Positions 42,576-50,571 of a stretch of 64,000 nucleotides of DNA are shown one piece after another. The first letter of the stretch is position 1; each line of letters begins with the position of its first letter. Position numbers and translations under genes: made by a program. The stretch is from contig CASGAS010000002.1 in the NCBI GenBank assembly GCA_949299505.1, forward strand, positions 1-64,000, read 5' to 3'. Source of the stretch: an uncultured Eubacteriales bacterium. Its GTDB lineage: Bacteria > Bacillota > Clostridia > Oscillospirales > Acutalibacteraceae. The notes beneath the pieces are model-generated. The model was not told the origin of the DNA. It did not search any database and worked only from the letters and a program-made list of their open reading frames with translations.

Positions 42576-43511
42576 ATGAAACTGTCCTTGGTGGTTCCGT
42601 GCTATAACGAGGCGGAAAACGTGGCCGAATTTCAAAAAACGGTGATACAGACGTTTGAAAACGAAGCGTACGAGTATGAGATAGTATTTGTGGACGACGG
42701 AAGCAGCGACGCCACCTACTGCAACCTGAAAAAAATCTATGAAGCGCAGAAATGCCCGGTTAAGGTTGTCGTTTTTTCCAGGAATTTCGGGAAAGAGTCG
42801 GCGATTTACGCGGGTATTCAAAATGCCTCCGGCGATTACATTTCTTTGATTGACGCCGATTTGCAGCAGCGGCCGGAGCTTGTGCGCGATATGGTGAAAA
42901 TTCTTGATGAAAACCCCGACTACGACGTCGTGGCGGCCTATCAGGAGCATCGCAACGAGAGCAAGGTCCTTTCTGCCTGCAAAAAAGTCTTTTATTCCGT
43001 AATTAACCGCCTGACGAATACGGAGCTGAAGGCCGACGCCAGCGATTTTCGCACCTTCCGCCGCAATGTGGCGGAAAGCATTCTGCACCTTGGCGAGTTC
43101 CACCGTTTTTCAAAGGGTCTGTTTTCCTGGGTCGGCTACAACACCTGCTTCATTCCGTATACGGCTTGCGCGCGTGAAAAGGGCGTCAGCAAGTGGAGCT
43201 TTTTCAAGCTGGTAAACTATGCGATTGAAGGCATTGTCGGCTTTTCGACGAAACCGCTTCGCATCGCCACGCTGTTCGGTACCTTAACGGGCGTTGCCGC
43301 CTTGGTGTATTTGCTTGTCGTGTTTATTCAAAAGCTTGTGATTGGGATTGACGTCCCGGGCTATGCCACGCTGATTATTCTGATTTTGTTCCTCGGCGCC
43401 GCGCAGCTGTTCTGCATCGGCATTATCGGGGAATACGTAGGCAGAATTTTTGAGCAAAGTAAGGAAAGACCGATATATATCGCAAAGGAAATCTTAGATT
43501 ACCGGAAATAA
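42576..43511 (+). CDS. GtrB-like polyprenyl-phosphate glycosyltransferase (GT2)
   Basis: A 311-aa GT2 enzyme that loads a sugar onto undecaprenyl phosphate. The catalytic domain shows LSLVVPCYNEAENV, VFVDDGSSDAT, ARNFGKE-like SRNFGKESAIYAG and the metal-binding DADLQQRPEL, then ASDFRTFRR. Two C-terminal helices (about residues 232-255 and 265-290) and the ending FEQSKERPIYIAKEIL match GtrB/DPM1-type proteins. It directly precedes a GtrII-like membrane transferase gene, its natural partner. Confidence 0.9.
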   Translation: MKLSLVVPCYNEAENVAEFQKTVIQTFENEAYEYEIVFVDDGSSDATYCNLKKIYEAQKCPVKVVVFSRNFGKESAIYAGIQNASGDYISLIDADLQQRPELVRDMVKILDENPDYDVVAAYQEHRNESKVLSACKKVFYSVINRLTNTELKADASDFRTFRRNVAESILHLGEFHRFSKGLFSWVGYNTCFIPYTACAREKGVSKWSFFKLVNYAIEGIVGFSTKPLRIATLFGTLTGVAALVYLLVVFIQKLVIGIDVPGYATLIILILFLGAAQLFCIGIIGEYVGRIFEQSKERPIYIAKEILDYRK

Positions 43512-43606
43512 GCCTGTGCTTGCGCGTTCTGTGACGGCTTTTGTGCGGACGTAAGCCTTGAAGCAAAACAGATGCGCGGAAAAAGAATTGTAAGGAAGAA
43601 TGCAGT

Positions 43607-45169
43607 ATGGACAAGTTGCTGAAAACTATGTATGCCCGTGTAAGCGCAGCGGAAAAAGCCGCAGCAATCAGCGCGTTTGTCTGCGGGCTTGTTGCCCATA
43701 TGTATATGTTTACAAACAAGCTCCCGAATCATGACGATATGCGCTACAGCTTCAGCTACAGCAACCTGGTAGACGACGTTATGAATTCCAACTCCCGCTG
43801 GGGGCAGCCGTTTTTGTCCAGAATTTCCGGCATATGGAGCACGCCCTGGCTTATAGGCGTGCTGTCGCTTCTTTTCATCGCGCTCTCTGCCGTGCTGGTG
43901 GTCAAGCTTCTTAAGGTCAAAAGCGCGACCTGCGCCGCCTTAATCGGCTGCGTGATGGTTACGTTCCCCGTAACCACGGCCATATTCGGCTATATGATGA
44001 CGGCGGACACCTACTTTTTATCGCTTTTCTTATCCTGCGCCGCCGCCTATCTTTTAACAAAGAAGAACCCCGTATTTTTTGGGATAAGCGTCCTGTGCTT
44101 TACCGTTTCACTAAGCATTTATCAGGCGTTTCTTCCCTTTGCGCTGAGCCTGTTCTGCGTGTATTTGGTTCGGGAAATGCTGGAAACGCGCGACAACCGG
44201 CGCGTTCTCCTTTCCTTTTTGAAATTGGCCCTGTCTTCCGCGCTGGGATTGGCGCTGTATCTGCTGGCTGCAAGACTCCTCGGGGCGGTCGGCTCGCGCC
44301 TGGACGACCAGAAAACAACGGGGCTTCGCGATATTTTCGACCGGATTGCGCTTGGCTTCCGGGATTTGTTCGGGTACTTTTTTAAAGACGAATACAATGT
44401 CACGTCAAAATATTTTTGCATCGCCTTTGCCGTTTTATCGGTCATAAGCGTGGTGCTGCTGCTTCTTGTGGTCAGGCGCAATCGCCTGCGCCCAACGCAC
44501 ATCCTGCTTTTGGCTCTGCTGCTGCTTGCCTTTTTCGGCGCAAAGATAAGCATCTACGTCATCGTTTCTGAAACCGTCCACAGCCTGATGGTATACGCAT
44601 TCGTTATGCTGCCGATTGCGTTCGTCGTTATACTGGACGTTTGGACGGACGGCTTAGCCTTCCCCGAAAAGCTTCCGTCGCGGCTTACCGCGATAGGCGC
44701 AAGCCTTTTGGTCGCGCTGCTGTGCTGGAACTTTGCCATAACGTCCAACCACGATTATTTAAGAATGGAGTTGACCTTTCGGCAGACGTACGCGTACTCC
44801 GTTCGGTTGATTGAACGAATCGAAGATACGGAAGGGTACACAAAGGATATCCCGATAGCCTTTATCGGCGCGCCGTCCATGGAAGCGGACAACGCAGAAT
44901 TGTATGCATATCTCTGGGGCGAAGGCTCCCTGCAGATTACCGGCTCTCTGTCGCCGGACAGCTTGCTAGCCTATTCTGCGACGGATTATTCGCCTTACCG
45001 GTATTTCCTGTCGCAGTATCTGGGCTGGGACCATGAGATATACAGAGTGTATCCGCCTTACAACGACAACGTGCCGGCTGCCGCCGTCGTGGCAAAGGAG
45101 CTGGAGGTTTATCCGCAGGCGAATTCGACCTGCGTCCAGGACGGCGTGCTGTTCGTTCGCTTTTCATAA
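43607..45169 (+). CDS. GtrII-like polytopic membrane glycosyltransferase
   Basis: A 520-aa protein with roughly ten to twelve transmembrane helices, then an extracytoplasmic C-terminal domain (about residues 400-520). The segment after the first helix, FTNKLPNHDDMRYSFSY, with adjacent acidic residues before SRWGQPFLSRISGIWSTPWL, fits the glucosyl transferase GtrII family (GT-C fold, acidic catalytic loop after helix 1). Such enzymes move a sugar from a polyprenyl-phosphate donor, made by GtrB and flipped by GtrA, to a surface polymer. The acceptor here is unknown. Confidence 0.8.
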   Translation: MDKLLKTMYARVSAAEKAAAISAFVCGLVAHMYMFTNKLPNHDDMRYSFSYSNLVDDVMNSNSRWGQPFLSRISGIWSTPWLIGVLSLLFIALSAVLVVKLLKVKSATCAALIGCVMVTFPVTTAIFGYMMTADTYFLSLFLSCAAAYLLTKKNPVFFGISVLCFTVSLSIYQAFLPFALSLFCVYLVREMLETRDNRRVLLSFLKLALSSALGLALYLLAARLLGAVGSRLDDQKTTGLRDIFDRIALGFRDLFGYFFKDEYNVTSKYFCIAFAVLSVISVVLLLLVVRRNRLRPTHILLLALLLLAFFGAKISIYVIVSETVHSLMVYAFVMLPIAFVVILDVWTDGLAFPEKLPSRLTAIGASLLVALLCWNFAITSNHDYLRMELTFRQTYAYSVRLIERIEDTEGYTKDIPIAFIGAPSMEADNAELYAYLWGEGSLQITGSLSPDSLLAYSATDYSPYRYFLSQYLGWDHEIYRVYPPYNDNVPAAAVVAKELEVYPQANSTCVQDGVLFVRFS

Positions 45170-45198
45170 AGAAACGCTTGACGGCTTTGCACAAATCA

Positions 45199-45230
45199 AG
45201 CCCGGACCAAAACGTGTCCGGGCTCTTTTT
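45199..45230 (+). terminator. Intrinsic terminator after the GtrII-like gene
   Basis: Nine-base stem AGCCCGGAC / GTCCGGGCT with an 8-base loop, then CTTTTTT. From here to the GH2 start at 45620 the only features are the tRNA unit and the GH2 promoter; 45231-45371 shows nothing I can name. Confidence 0.9.
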
Positions 45231-45371
45231 TGTTCCCGTAAAAACGAATGCTACAGATATGCATTTTCAATTTTGATTCCAGCCGCTGTCTTTTGGCACA
45301 GGCGTTCTTACAGGGCTTGTCTGCAAATGCTGAAAACCAAGGTTTTATGTGCGCAAAGCGCGCAATATCGC

Positions 45372-45403
45372 AAAAAAAAGCGGCGAACCAAAAGGCTCGC
45401 CGC
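45372..45403 (-). terminator. Intrinsic terminator of the tRNA-Leu gene
   Basis: Minus strand: stem GCGGCGAGCC / GGTTCGCCGC (one G-U pair), loop TTTT, followed by eight T residues, just past the tRNA CCA end. Confidence 0.92.
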
Positions 45404-45407
45404 GACG

Positions 45408-45490
45408 TGGTGCGGATAACAGGACTTGAACCTGCACGCTTGCGCACAAGATCCTAAATCTTGCGTGTCTGCCAATTCCACCATATCCGC
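45408..45490 (-). tRNA. tRNA-Leu (anticodon TAG), CCA encoded
   Basis: Minus strand: acceptor arms GCGGATA / TATCCGC, D-arm region TGGTGGAATTGGCAGAC, anticodon stem CAAGA / TCTTG around loop TTTAGGA (anticodon TAG). A class II long variable arm (TGCGCAAGCG region), T-arm CAGGTTCAAGTCCTG and an encoded CCA complete it. The long variable arm and anticodon give leucine. The gene stands alone with its own promoter and terminator. Confidence 0.96.
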
Positions 45491-45505
45491 ATGTACCGCA
45501 TCAGC

Positions 45506-45534
45506 ATTATAGCAGAAGTAACCGCCGTTTTCAA
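45506..45534 (-). promoter_or_regulatory. Promoter of tRNA-Leu
   Basis: Minus strand: -35 TTGAAA (45529-45534), 17-bp spacer, -10 TATAAT (45506-45511). Confidence 0.75.
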
Positions 45535-45555
45535 CAGCGAAATCCAAGATTTGGA

Positions 45556-45584
45556 TAGACAAAACTCCGGGAATGGTATACAAT
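45556..45584 (+). promoter_or_regulatory. Promoter of the GH2 gene
   Basis: -35 TAGACA (45556-45561), 17-bp spacer, -10 TACAAT (45579-45584). Confidence 0.55.
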
Positions 45585-45619
45585 ACAGATAAAAGATCCT
45601 TTGAAAGGACGTGTTTTGT

Positions 45620-47371
45620 GTGAATTCTGTCTGGACCGATAAGGTGGACGTTACCTGTCCTTTGCCGGAGTATCCGCGCCCGCAGCTTGTGCGGGATAAC
45701 TGGCTGAACCTCAACGGGAAATTTTCCTACGCTATCCTGCCGCAATCCGCCGACTGGCCGGAGCAATACGACGGCGAGATTCTGGTGCCGTTTGCCGTCG
45801 AGTCGAAGCTTTCCGGCGTTGAAAAGCCGCTGCTTCCGACGCAGCATCTCTGGTACAGAAAGGGATTTGTACTGCCGGACAGCATGATGGGAAAAACGGT
45901 GCTGCTGCATTTCGGCGCCGTTGACTGGAAATGCCGCGTATTTCTTAACCGGAATCTGATTGGCGAGCATGTCGGCGGGTACTGCGGCTTTACGCTGGAT
46001 ATTACGCAATATCTTCTGCCCGGTGAAAACGAACTGGTGGTCTGCGTATACGACCCGACGGACAACGGCTGGCAGCAGCGTGGCAAGCAGGTGATTCGCA
46101 CGCACGGCTTCTGGTACACGGCCACCTCCGGCATTTGGCAGACCGTATGGCTGGAGGCGGTCAGCGACTGCTATGTGCAAAATATCCGATACACGCCCGA
46201 CGTTGACGAAGGGGCTGTTCGGCTGCAAACAGAGCTTGGCGGAGCGGCGCAGGAGGCAGAGCTTCGCTTGACTGTTTCCTTTGACGGGGAGACGGTTTTT
46301 GCCGGCGCCATTGAAGCGGACGCGGCTGTTCCTGTGCCGAACGCAAAGCTGTGGAGCCCGGAAACGCCGAATCTGTACGACGTCAAGCTGGAGGTTTACA
46401 AAGACGGTGCGTGCACTGATACGGTTACAAGCTACTTCGGCATGCGCAAATTCTGTGTGGCAAAAGATGACGCTGGTATTGTGCGGCTTTTCCTCAACAA
46501 TAAGCCGTATTTCCAAAAAGGGCTTCTTGACCAGGGCTACTGGCCGGACGGCGGGCTGACGGCGCCGACGGACGAAGCGATGATTTTTGACATCGCCGAA
46601 ATGAAGCGTCTCGGCTTCAATATGCTGCGCAAGCATATTAAAGTAGAGCCCCTGCGCTGGTACTACCATTGCGACAGGCTCGGCATGCTCGTCTGGCAGG
46701 ATATGGTCAGCGGCGGCGAATACATCGGGGATTTCTTTGCGGGCGTGCTTCCGAACATCGGCATTTTACATATCAAGGACAACAAGAATTACGCGCGCTT
46801 TAAGCGGACAAAACCGGAATGGCGCGAAGATTTCCGCCGCGAGCTGTCGGAGATGATTGACCTTTTGTACAATACGGTGTCTTTGTATGCATGGGTACCG
46901 TTTAATGAAGCGTGGGGACAGTTCGACGCTCTGGAAATTTGCGACCGTGTGCGCCGTCAGGACCCGACGCGCGTCATTGACCACGCAAGCGGCTGGTACG
47001 ACCAGGGCGGCGGCGACATACAGAGCATGCACAAGTATGTTTTGCCGATTCGTATGCGGCGTCTGGATGACCGCGCGTTTGTGATTACGGAATTCGGCGG
47101 CTATTCGCGCAAGGTCCCCGGGCATACCTGGAACCTGAAAAAGGCGTTCGGCTACCTGATGTTCCCGAACAAGGAAAAGCTGACGGCGGCATACAGGCGG
47201 CTGTTGGAAAAGCAGGTCATTCCGCTTGTGTCCCGCGGGCTTTCCGGCACCATCTATACACAGGTAAGCGACGTGGAAAACGAGGTCAACGGGATGTACA
47301 CCTATGACCGCGCCGAACTGAAGCTGGACGCGCAGACCGTTATGGAGCTGAATCAGAAATTGACGCTATAA
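45620..47371 (+). CDS. Glycoside hydrolase family 2 enzyme (beta-galactosidase/glucuronidase-like)
   Basis: A 583-aa intracellular GH2 protein without a signal peptide. Order: sugar-binding jelly-roll (about residues 15-175, with GEHVGGYCGFTLDIT), immunoglobulin-like domain (about 180-280, ending KLWSPETPNLYDVKL), and TIM barrel. The acid/base is the Glu in AWVPFNEAWGQF and the likely nucleophile the Glu in FVITEFGGYSRK. The compact length resembles small GH2 enzymes that act on plant or host glycosides; activity type is not decided. The GTG at 45620 lies 10 bases after AAAGGA. A WYL regulator gene follows by 24 bp. Confidence 0.9.
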   Translation: MNSVWTDKVDVTCPLPEYPRPQLVRDNWLNLNGKFSYAILPQSADWPEQYDGEILVPFAVESKLSGVEKPLLPTQHLWYRKGFVLPDSMMGKTVLLHFGAVDWKCRVFLNRNLIGEHVGGYCGFTLDITQYLLPGENELVVCVYDPTDNGWQQRGKQVIRTHGFWYTATSGIWQTVWLEAVSDCYVQNIRYTPDVDEGAVRLQTELGGAAQEAELRLTVSFDGETVFAGAIEADAAVPVPNAKLWSPETPNLYDVKLEVYKDGACTDTVTSYFGMRKFCVAKDDAGIVRLFLNNKPYFQKGLLDQGYWPDGGLTAPTDEAMIFDIAEMKRLGFNMLRKHIKVEPLRWYYHCDRLGMLVWQDMVSGGEYIGDFFAGVLPNIGILHIKDNKNYARFKRTKPEWREDFRRELSEMIDLLYNTVSLYAWVPFNEAWGQFDALEICDRVRRQDPTRVIDHASGWYDQGGGDIQSMHKYVLPIRMRRLDDRAFVITEFGGYSRKVPGHTWNLKKAFGYLMFPNKEKLTAAYRRLLEKQVIPLVSRGLSGTIYTQVSDVENEVNGMYTYDRAELKLDAQTVMELNQKLTL

Positions 47372-47395
47372 GCTTGAAAAAGGGGAGAGGGACCC

Positions 47396-48391
47396 ATGGG
47401 AAATTCCAAGCTGCGGCTTTTGCATGTGCTGGACCTTTTGCTGAGCGAAAGCGACGATGACCACCTGCTGGAAGTCGACCAGATTCTGTTGTATCTTGAA
47501 AATCACAACATTGTCTGCGAGCGCAAATCCGTTTATGACGACGTGCGCACGCTGCAGGATTTCGGGTACGACATTATTTCACGCAAGGGCAGCGGCGGCG
47601 GGTATGCGCTGGTTTCGCGGGACTTTGAGGCTGCGGAGCTGCGCCTGCTTTGTGACGCCGTGCAGGCCGCCGGGTTTATTACGCCCAAAAAGACAAGGCA
47701 GCTGATTAAAAAGCTGACAAAGCTGACCAGCGCCCCGCAGGCGGAAATCTTGCAAAAACAGGTCTATGTTGACAACCGCCCGAAGTCCGGCAACGAAGAA
47801 ATCTATTACCATATCGACAAGCTTGACCGGGCGATTCAGAGCCATGTGCAGGTCAGCGTCCTGTACCGCAGACGGTATCTTACGGCTGACAATACCGTTG
47901 GCAACGAGGACGTATTGCACACGGTCAGTCCGTACGCGCTGATTTGGTCGGACGATCATTATTATCTGATTGGGAACAAGGAAAAGTATCAGAATCTGAT
48001 GACGCTGCGTGTGGACCGCATCAAAAAGCTGGAGCTGCTGCCCGACACGCCGGCGCGGCCTTTCTCGGAAGTTTCGCCCTACAAGACGGCGTTCGATACG
48101 GCGGACTATGCCAAACGGCATTTTCACATGTTTTCCGGTACACCAGAGCCGGTCGAGCTGGCGTTTGACCCGTCTTTGCTCGAGCAGATGCTAGACCGCT
48201 TCGGCGACGATGTACGATTCCGCAGGAGCGACACCGGTAAGCTGGAGCTGCGGACCGAGGCGGCGGTCAACGAGGGCTTTGTTTCCTGGCTGCTGCAATT
48301 CGGCAGTCAAATCTATGTGAAAAAGCCGGAATCGTTGAAGGTGCGCTTGTTTGAAAAAGCCCGGGAAGTGGAGCATGTGTATAAGATTTGA
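47396..48391 (+). CDS. HTH-WYL transcriptional regulator
   Basis: A 331-aa regulator. The N-terminal HTH_11/DeoR-like domain (about residues 1-75) includes EVDQILLYLENHNIVCERKSVYDDVRTLQDFGYDI, the typical YafY winged helix. The WYL domain follows (about residues 140-230), with TVSPYALIWSDDHYYLIGN, in which the canonical W-Y-L is changed to I-W and Y-Y-L. A WCX-like C-terminal extension ends the protein. WYL domains bind nucleic-acid or small ligands. Being cotranscribed with GH2, it probably controls that gene. Confidence 0.88.
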   Translation: MGNSKLRLLHVLDLLLSESDDDHLLEVDQILLYLENHNIVCERKSVYDDVRTLQDFGYDIISRKGSGGGYALVSRDFEAAELRLLCDAVQAAGFITPKKTRQLIKKLTKLTSAPQAEILQKQVYVDNRPKSGNEEIYYHIDKLDRAIQSHVQVSVLYRRRYLTADNTVGNEDVLHTVSPYALIWSDDHYYLIGNKEKYQNLMTLRVDRIKKLELLPDTPARPFSEVSPYKTAFDTADYAKRHFHMFSGTPEPVELAFDPSLLEQMLDRFGDDVRFRRSDTGKLELRTEAAVNEGFVSWLLQFGSQIYVKKPESLKVRLFEKAREVEHVYKI

Positions 48392-48453
48392 ATGCTTGTG
48401 CACAATAAACAAAAAAAATTACCAATTCCGGTCGCATTGTCCGTGGGCGATAC

Positions 48454-48482
48454 TTGCAAATATGCAGAGATTGTTATAAAAT
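48454..48482 (+). promoter_or_regulatory. Promoter of pgk-tpiA-gpmI
   Basis: -35 TTGCAA (48454-48459), 17-bp spacer, -10 TAAAAT (48477-48482), about 45 bp before the pgk start. Confidence 0.65.
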
Positions 48483-48527
48483 AATCAAGGCATCCAATGT
48501 GTAAAACAGATGGAAAGGAAGATCCAC

Positions 48528-49724
48528 ATGAGTAGTGCTCTGAACAAAAAGACGGTCGAAGATCTCGACGTAAAAGGCAAACGCGTACTTGTGCGCTGCG
48601 ACTTCAACGTCAAAATGGAAAACGGCGTGATTACAAGCGATAAGCGCATTGTCGCTTCCTTGCCGACCATTCAGTATCTGATTAAGAACGGCGCAAAGGT
48701 TATCCTTTGCTCGCATCTCGGCCGCCCGAAGGGCGAGTTCAATCCCGAATTTTCGATGAAGCCCGTTGCGGCGCGGCTGTCCGAGCTGCTGGGGCAGCCC
48801 GTGAAGCTTGCGGACGACGTGGTCGGTGAAAGCGCACAGGCGCTTGCCGCTTCTTTGCAGGACGGCGAAGTCCTTCTTTTGGAGAACGTCCGCTTTGAGC
48901 CGGGCGAAACGAAAAACGACCCGGAGCTTTCCAAAAAATTCGCGGCGCTTGCGGACCTGTATGTCAACGACGCTTTCGGTTCTGCACACCGTGCGCACTC
49001 TTCCACGGCCGGCGTTGCGGAGTATCTGCCCTCCGCCTGCGGCTATTTGATTCAAAAAGAAATTCAGTTCATCGGCGGCGCCCTGGAAAACCCGAAGCGT
49101 CCGCTTGTGGCGATTCTTGGCGGCGCTAAGGTATCCGATAAAATCGGCGTCATTACCAACCTGATCGACAAGTGCGATACGCTGATTATCGGCGGAGGTA
49201 TGGCGTACACCTTTATGAAGGCGCTGGGCCACTCCATCGGCAATTCGCTGTTGGAGGCGGATAAGGTTGAGCTCGCCTCTGAAATGATGCAGAAGGCGAA
49301 GGAAAAGGGCGTCAACTTCCTGATTCCCGTCGACAACAAGGTCGGCAAGGAATACAAGCCCGATACGGAAGCGAAGATTGTGCCGTCCGACGACATCCCC
49401 GACGGCTGGATGGGCCTGGACATCGGTCCTGCGACCCAGAAGCTGTTTGCCGACGCTGTAAAAGGCGCGGGCACGGTTATTTGGAACGGCCCGATGGGCG
49501 TTTCCGAATGGGATAATTTTGCTGCCGGCACCATCGCGGTGGCTACTGCGATTGCGGACAGCGGCGCGATCTCGATTATCGGCGGCGGCGACTCGGCGGC
49601 GGCGATTCAGAAGCTCGGCTTCGCCGATAAAATGTCGCACATTTCCACCGGCGGCGGCGCTTCCCTGGAATACCTGGAGGGCAAGGAGCTTCCCGGTATT
49701 GCGGCGCTCGACGACAAAGAGTAA
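48528..49724 (+). CDS. pgk: Phosphoglycerate kinase
   Basis: Glycolytic ATP-forming step from 1,3-bisphosphoglycerate. The 398-aa length is normal. Motifs are [62 protein letters not shown], the nucleotide site [23 protein letters not shown] and [12 protein letters not shown] 48528 follows GGAAAGGAAG; an ATG at 48510 is in frame but upstream of that site. No gap gene precedes it, unlike the common gapA-pgk-tpi order. Confidence 0.97.
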   Translation: MSSALNKKTVEDLDVKGKRVLVRCDFNVKMENGVITSDKRIVASLPTIQYLIKNGAKVILCSHLGRPKGEFNPEFSMKPVAARLSELLGQPVKLADDVVGESAQALAASLQDGEVLLLENVRFEPGETKNDPELSKKFAALADLYVNDAFGSAHRAHSSTAGVAEYLPSACGYLIQKEIQFIGGALENPKRPLVAILGGAKVSDKIGVITNLIDKCDTLIIGGGMAYTFMKALGHSIGNSLLEADKVELASEMMQKAKEKGVNFLIPVDNKVGKEYKPDTEAKIVPSDDIPDGWMGLDIGPATQKLFADAVKGAGTVIWNGPMGVSEWDNFAAGTIAVATAIADSGAISIIGGGDSAAAIQKLGFADKMSHISTGGGASLEYLEGKELPGIAALDDKE

Positions 49725-49729
49725 AAGGT

Positions 49730-49758
49730 ATACAGGTGGGCGTTTTGCCCACCTGTAT
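49730..49758 (+). other. Intercistronic hairpin between pgk and tpiA
   Basis: Twelve-base perfect stem ATACAGGTGGGC / GCCCACCTGTAT with loop GTTTT and no T-tract. Likely an mRNA-processing or stability element inside the glycolytic operon. Confidence 0.75.
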
Positions 49759-49783
49759 CTCCATATGGGAAAGGAGCTTTTTT

Positions 49784-50551
49784 ATGAACAAAGCATACCG
49801 TAAGGCGGTTATCGCCGGAAACTGGAAAATGAACAAAACGCCGCGTGAAGCAAGCGCGCTGATTTCGGAAATGCGCCCGCTTGTTCAAAACGCGGACTGC
49901 GACGTCGTGCTTTGCGTACCGTTTATCGACATCCCCGCGGCGGTTGAGGCCGCTAAGGACTCCAACATCAAAATCGGCGCTGAAAACGTCCATTTCAAGG
50001 CGTCCGGCGCCTATACCGGCGAGGTTTCCGCGCAGATGCTTGTGGAATCCGGCGTTGAATATGTTGTGGTTGGCCACAGCGAGCGGCGCACCTATTTCGG
50101 CGAGACGGACCAGACGGTCAACCTGCGCACGCTTGCCGCTTTGGAGGCGGGGCTGAAGCCGATTGTTTGCGTTGGCGAAACGCTGGAACAGCGCGAGCTC
50201 GGCTATACGGAGACGCTTCTGAAATATCAGACTAAAATGGCGCTGACCAACGTAAAGCCCGAACAGCTGAAAAATGTTATCATTGCCTATGAGCCCGTCT
50301 GGGCGATTGGCACGGGCGTTACCGCTACCGCCGACCAGGCGGACGAAGGCAACGGGTTTGTCCGTGCTGCGGTTGCCGAAGCGTTCGGCGAGGAGGCCGC
50401 AAAAGCGCTGACTGTGCAGTATGGCGGGTCCATGAACGCCGGAAACGCTGCCGAATTGCTGGCCAAGGAAAACGTGGACGGCGGTCTTATTGGCGGCGCT
50501 TCGCTGAAAGCGGCTGATTTTGCAACGATCGTCGAAGCCGCTTCGAAATAA
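49784..50551 (+). CDS. tpiA: Triose-phosphate isomerase
   Basis: Interconverts glyceraldehyde-3-phosphate and dihydroxyacetone phosphate. The 255-aa protein has AGNWKMNKT (active-site Lys), VVGHSERRTYFGETD (His), AYEPVWAIGTG (catalytic Glu) and VQYGGSMNAGNA with GGLIGGASL for the phosphate. ATG 49784 follows AAAGGAGC and begins MNKAYRKAVIAGNWK; the earlier in-frame start lies in the hairpin. Confidence 0.97.
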   Translation: MNKAYRKAVIAGNWKMNKTPREASALISEMRPLVQNADCDVVLCVPFIDIPAAVEAAKDSNIKIGAENVHFKASGAYTGEVSAQMLVESGVEYVVVGHSERRTYFGETDQTVNLRTLAALEAGLKPIVCVGETLEQRELGYTETLLKYQTKMALTNVKPEQLKNVIIAYEPVWAIGTGVTATADQADEGNGFVRAAVAEAFGEEAAKALTVQYGGSMNAGNAAELLAKENVDGGLIGGASLKAADFATIVEAASK

Positions 50552-50571
50552 AAGGGCAGAAGGAATCTAAC

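Noticed and set aside
45308..46669. 453-codon minus-strand frame over the tRNA-Leu gene and GH2 gene
   Set aside because: It reads through a tRNA and its terminator and is antisense to GH2; not a plausible gene.
48396..48405. Palindrome TTGTGCACAA before the pgk promoter as a Rex or other operator
   Set aside because: Rex sites have half-sites spaced by several bases; here they abut. A 10-bp palindrome can arise by chance and lies upstream of the -35.
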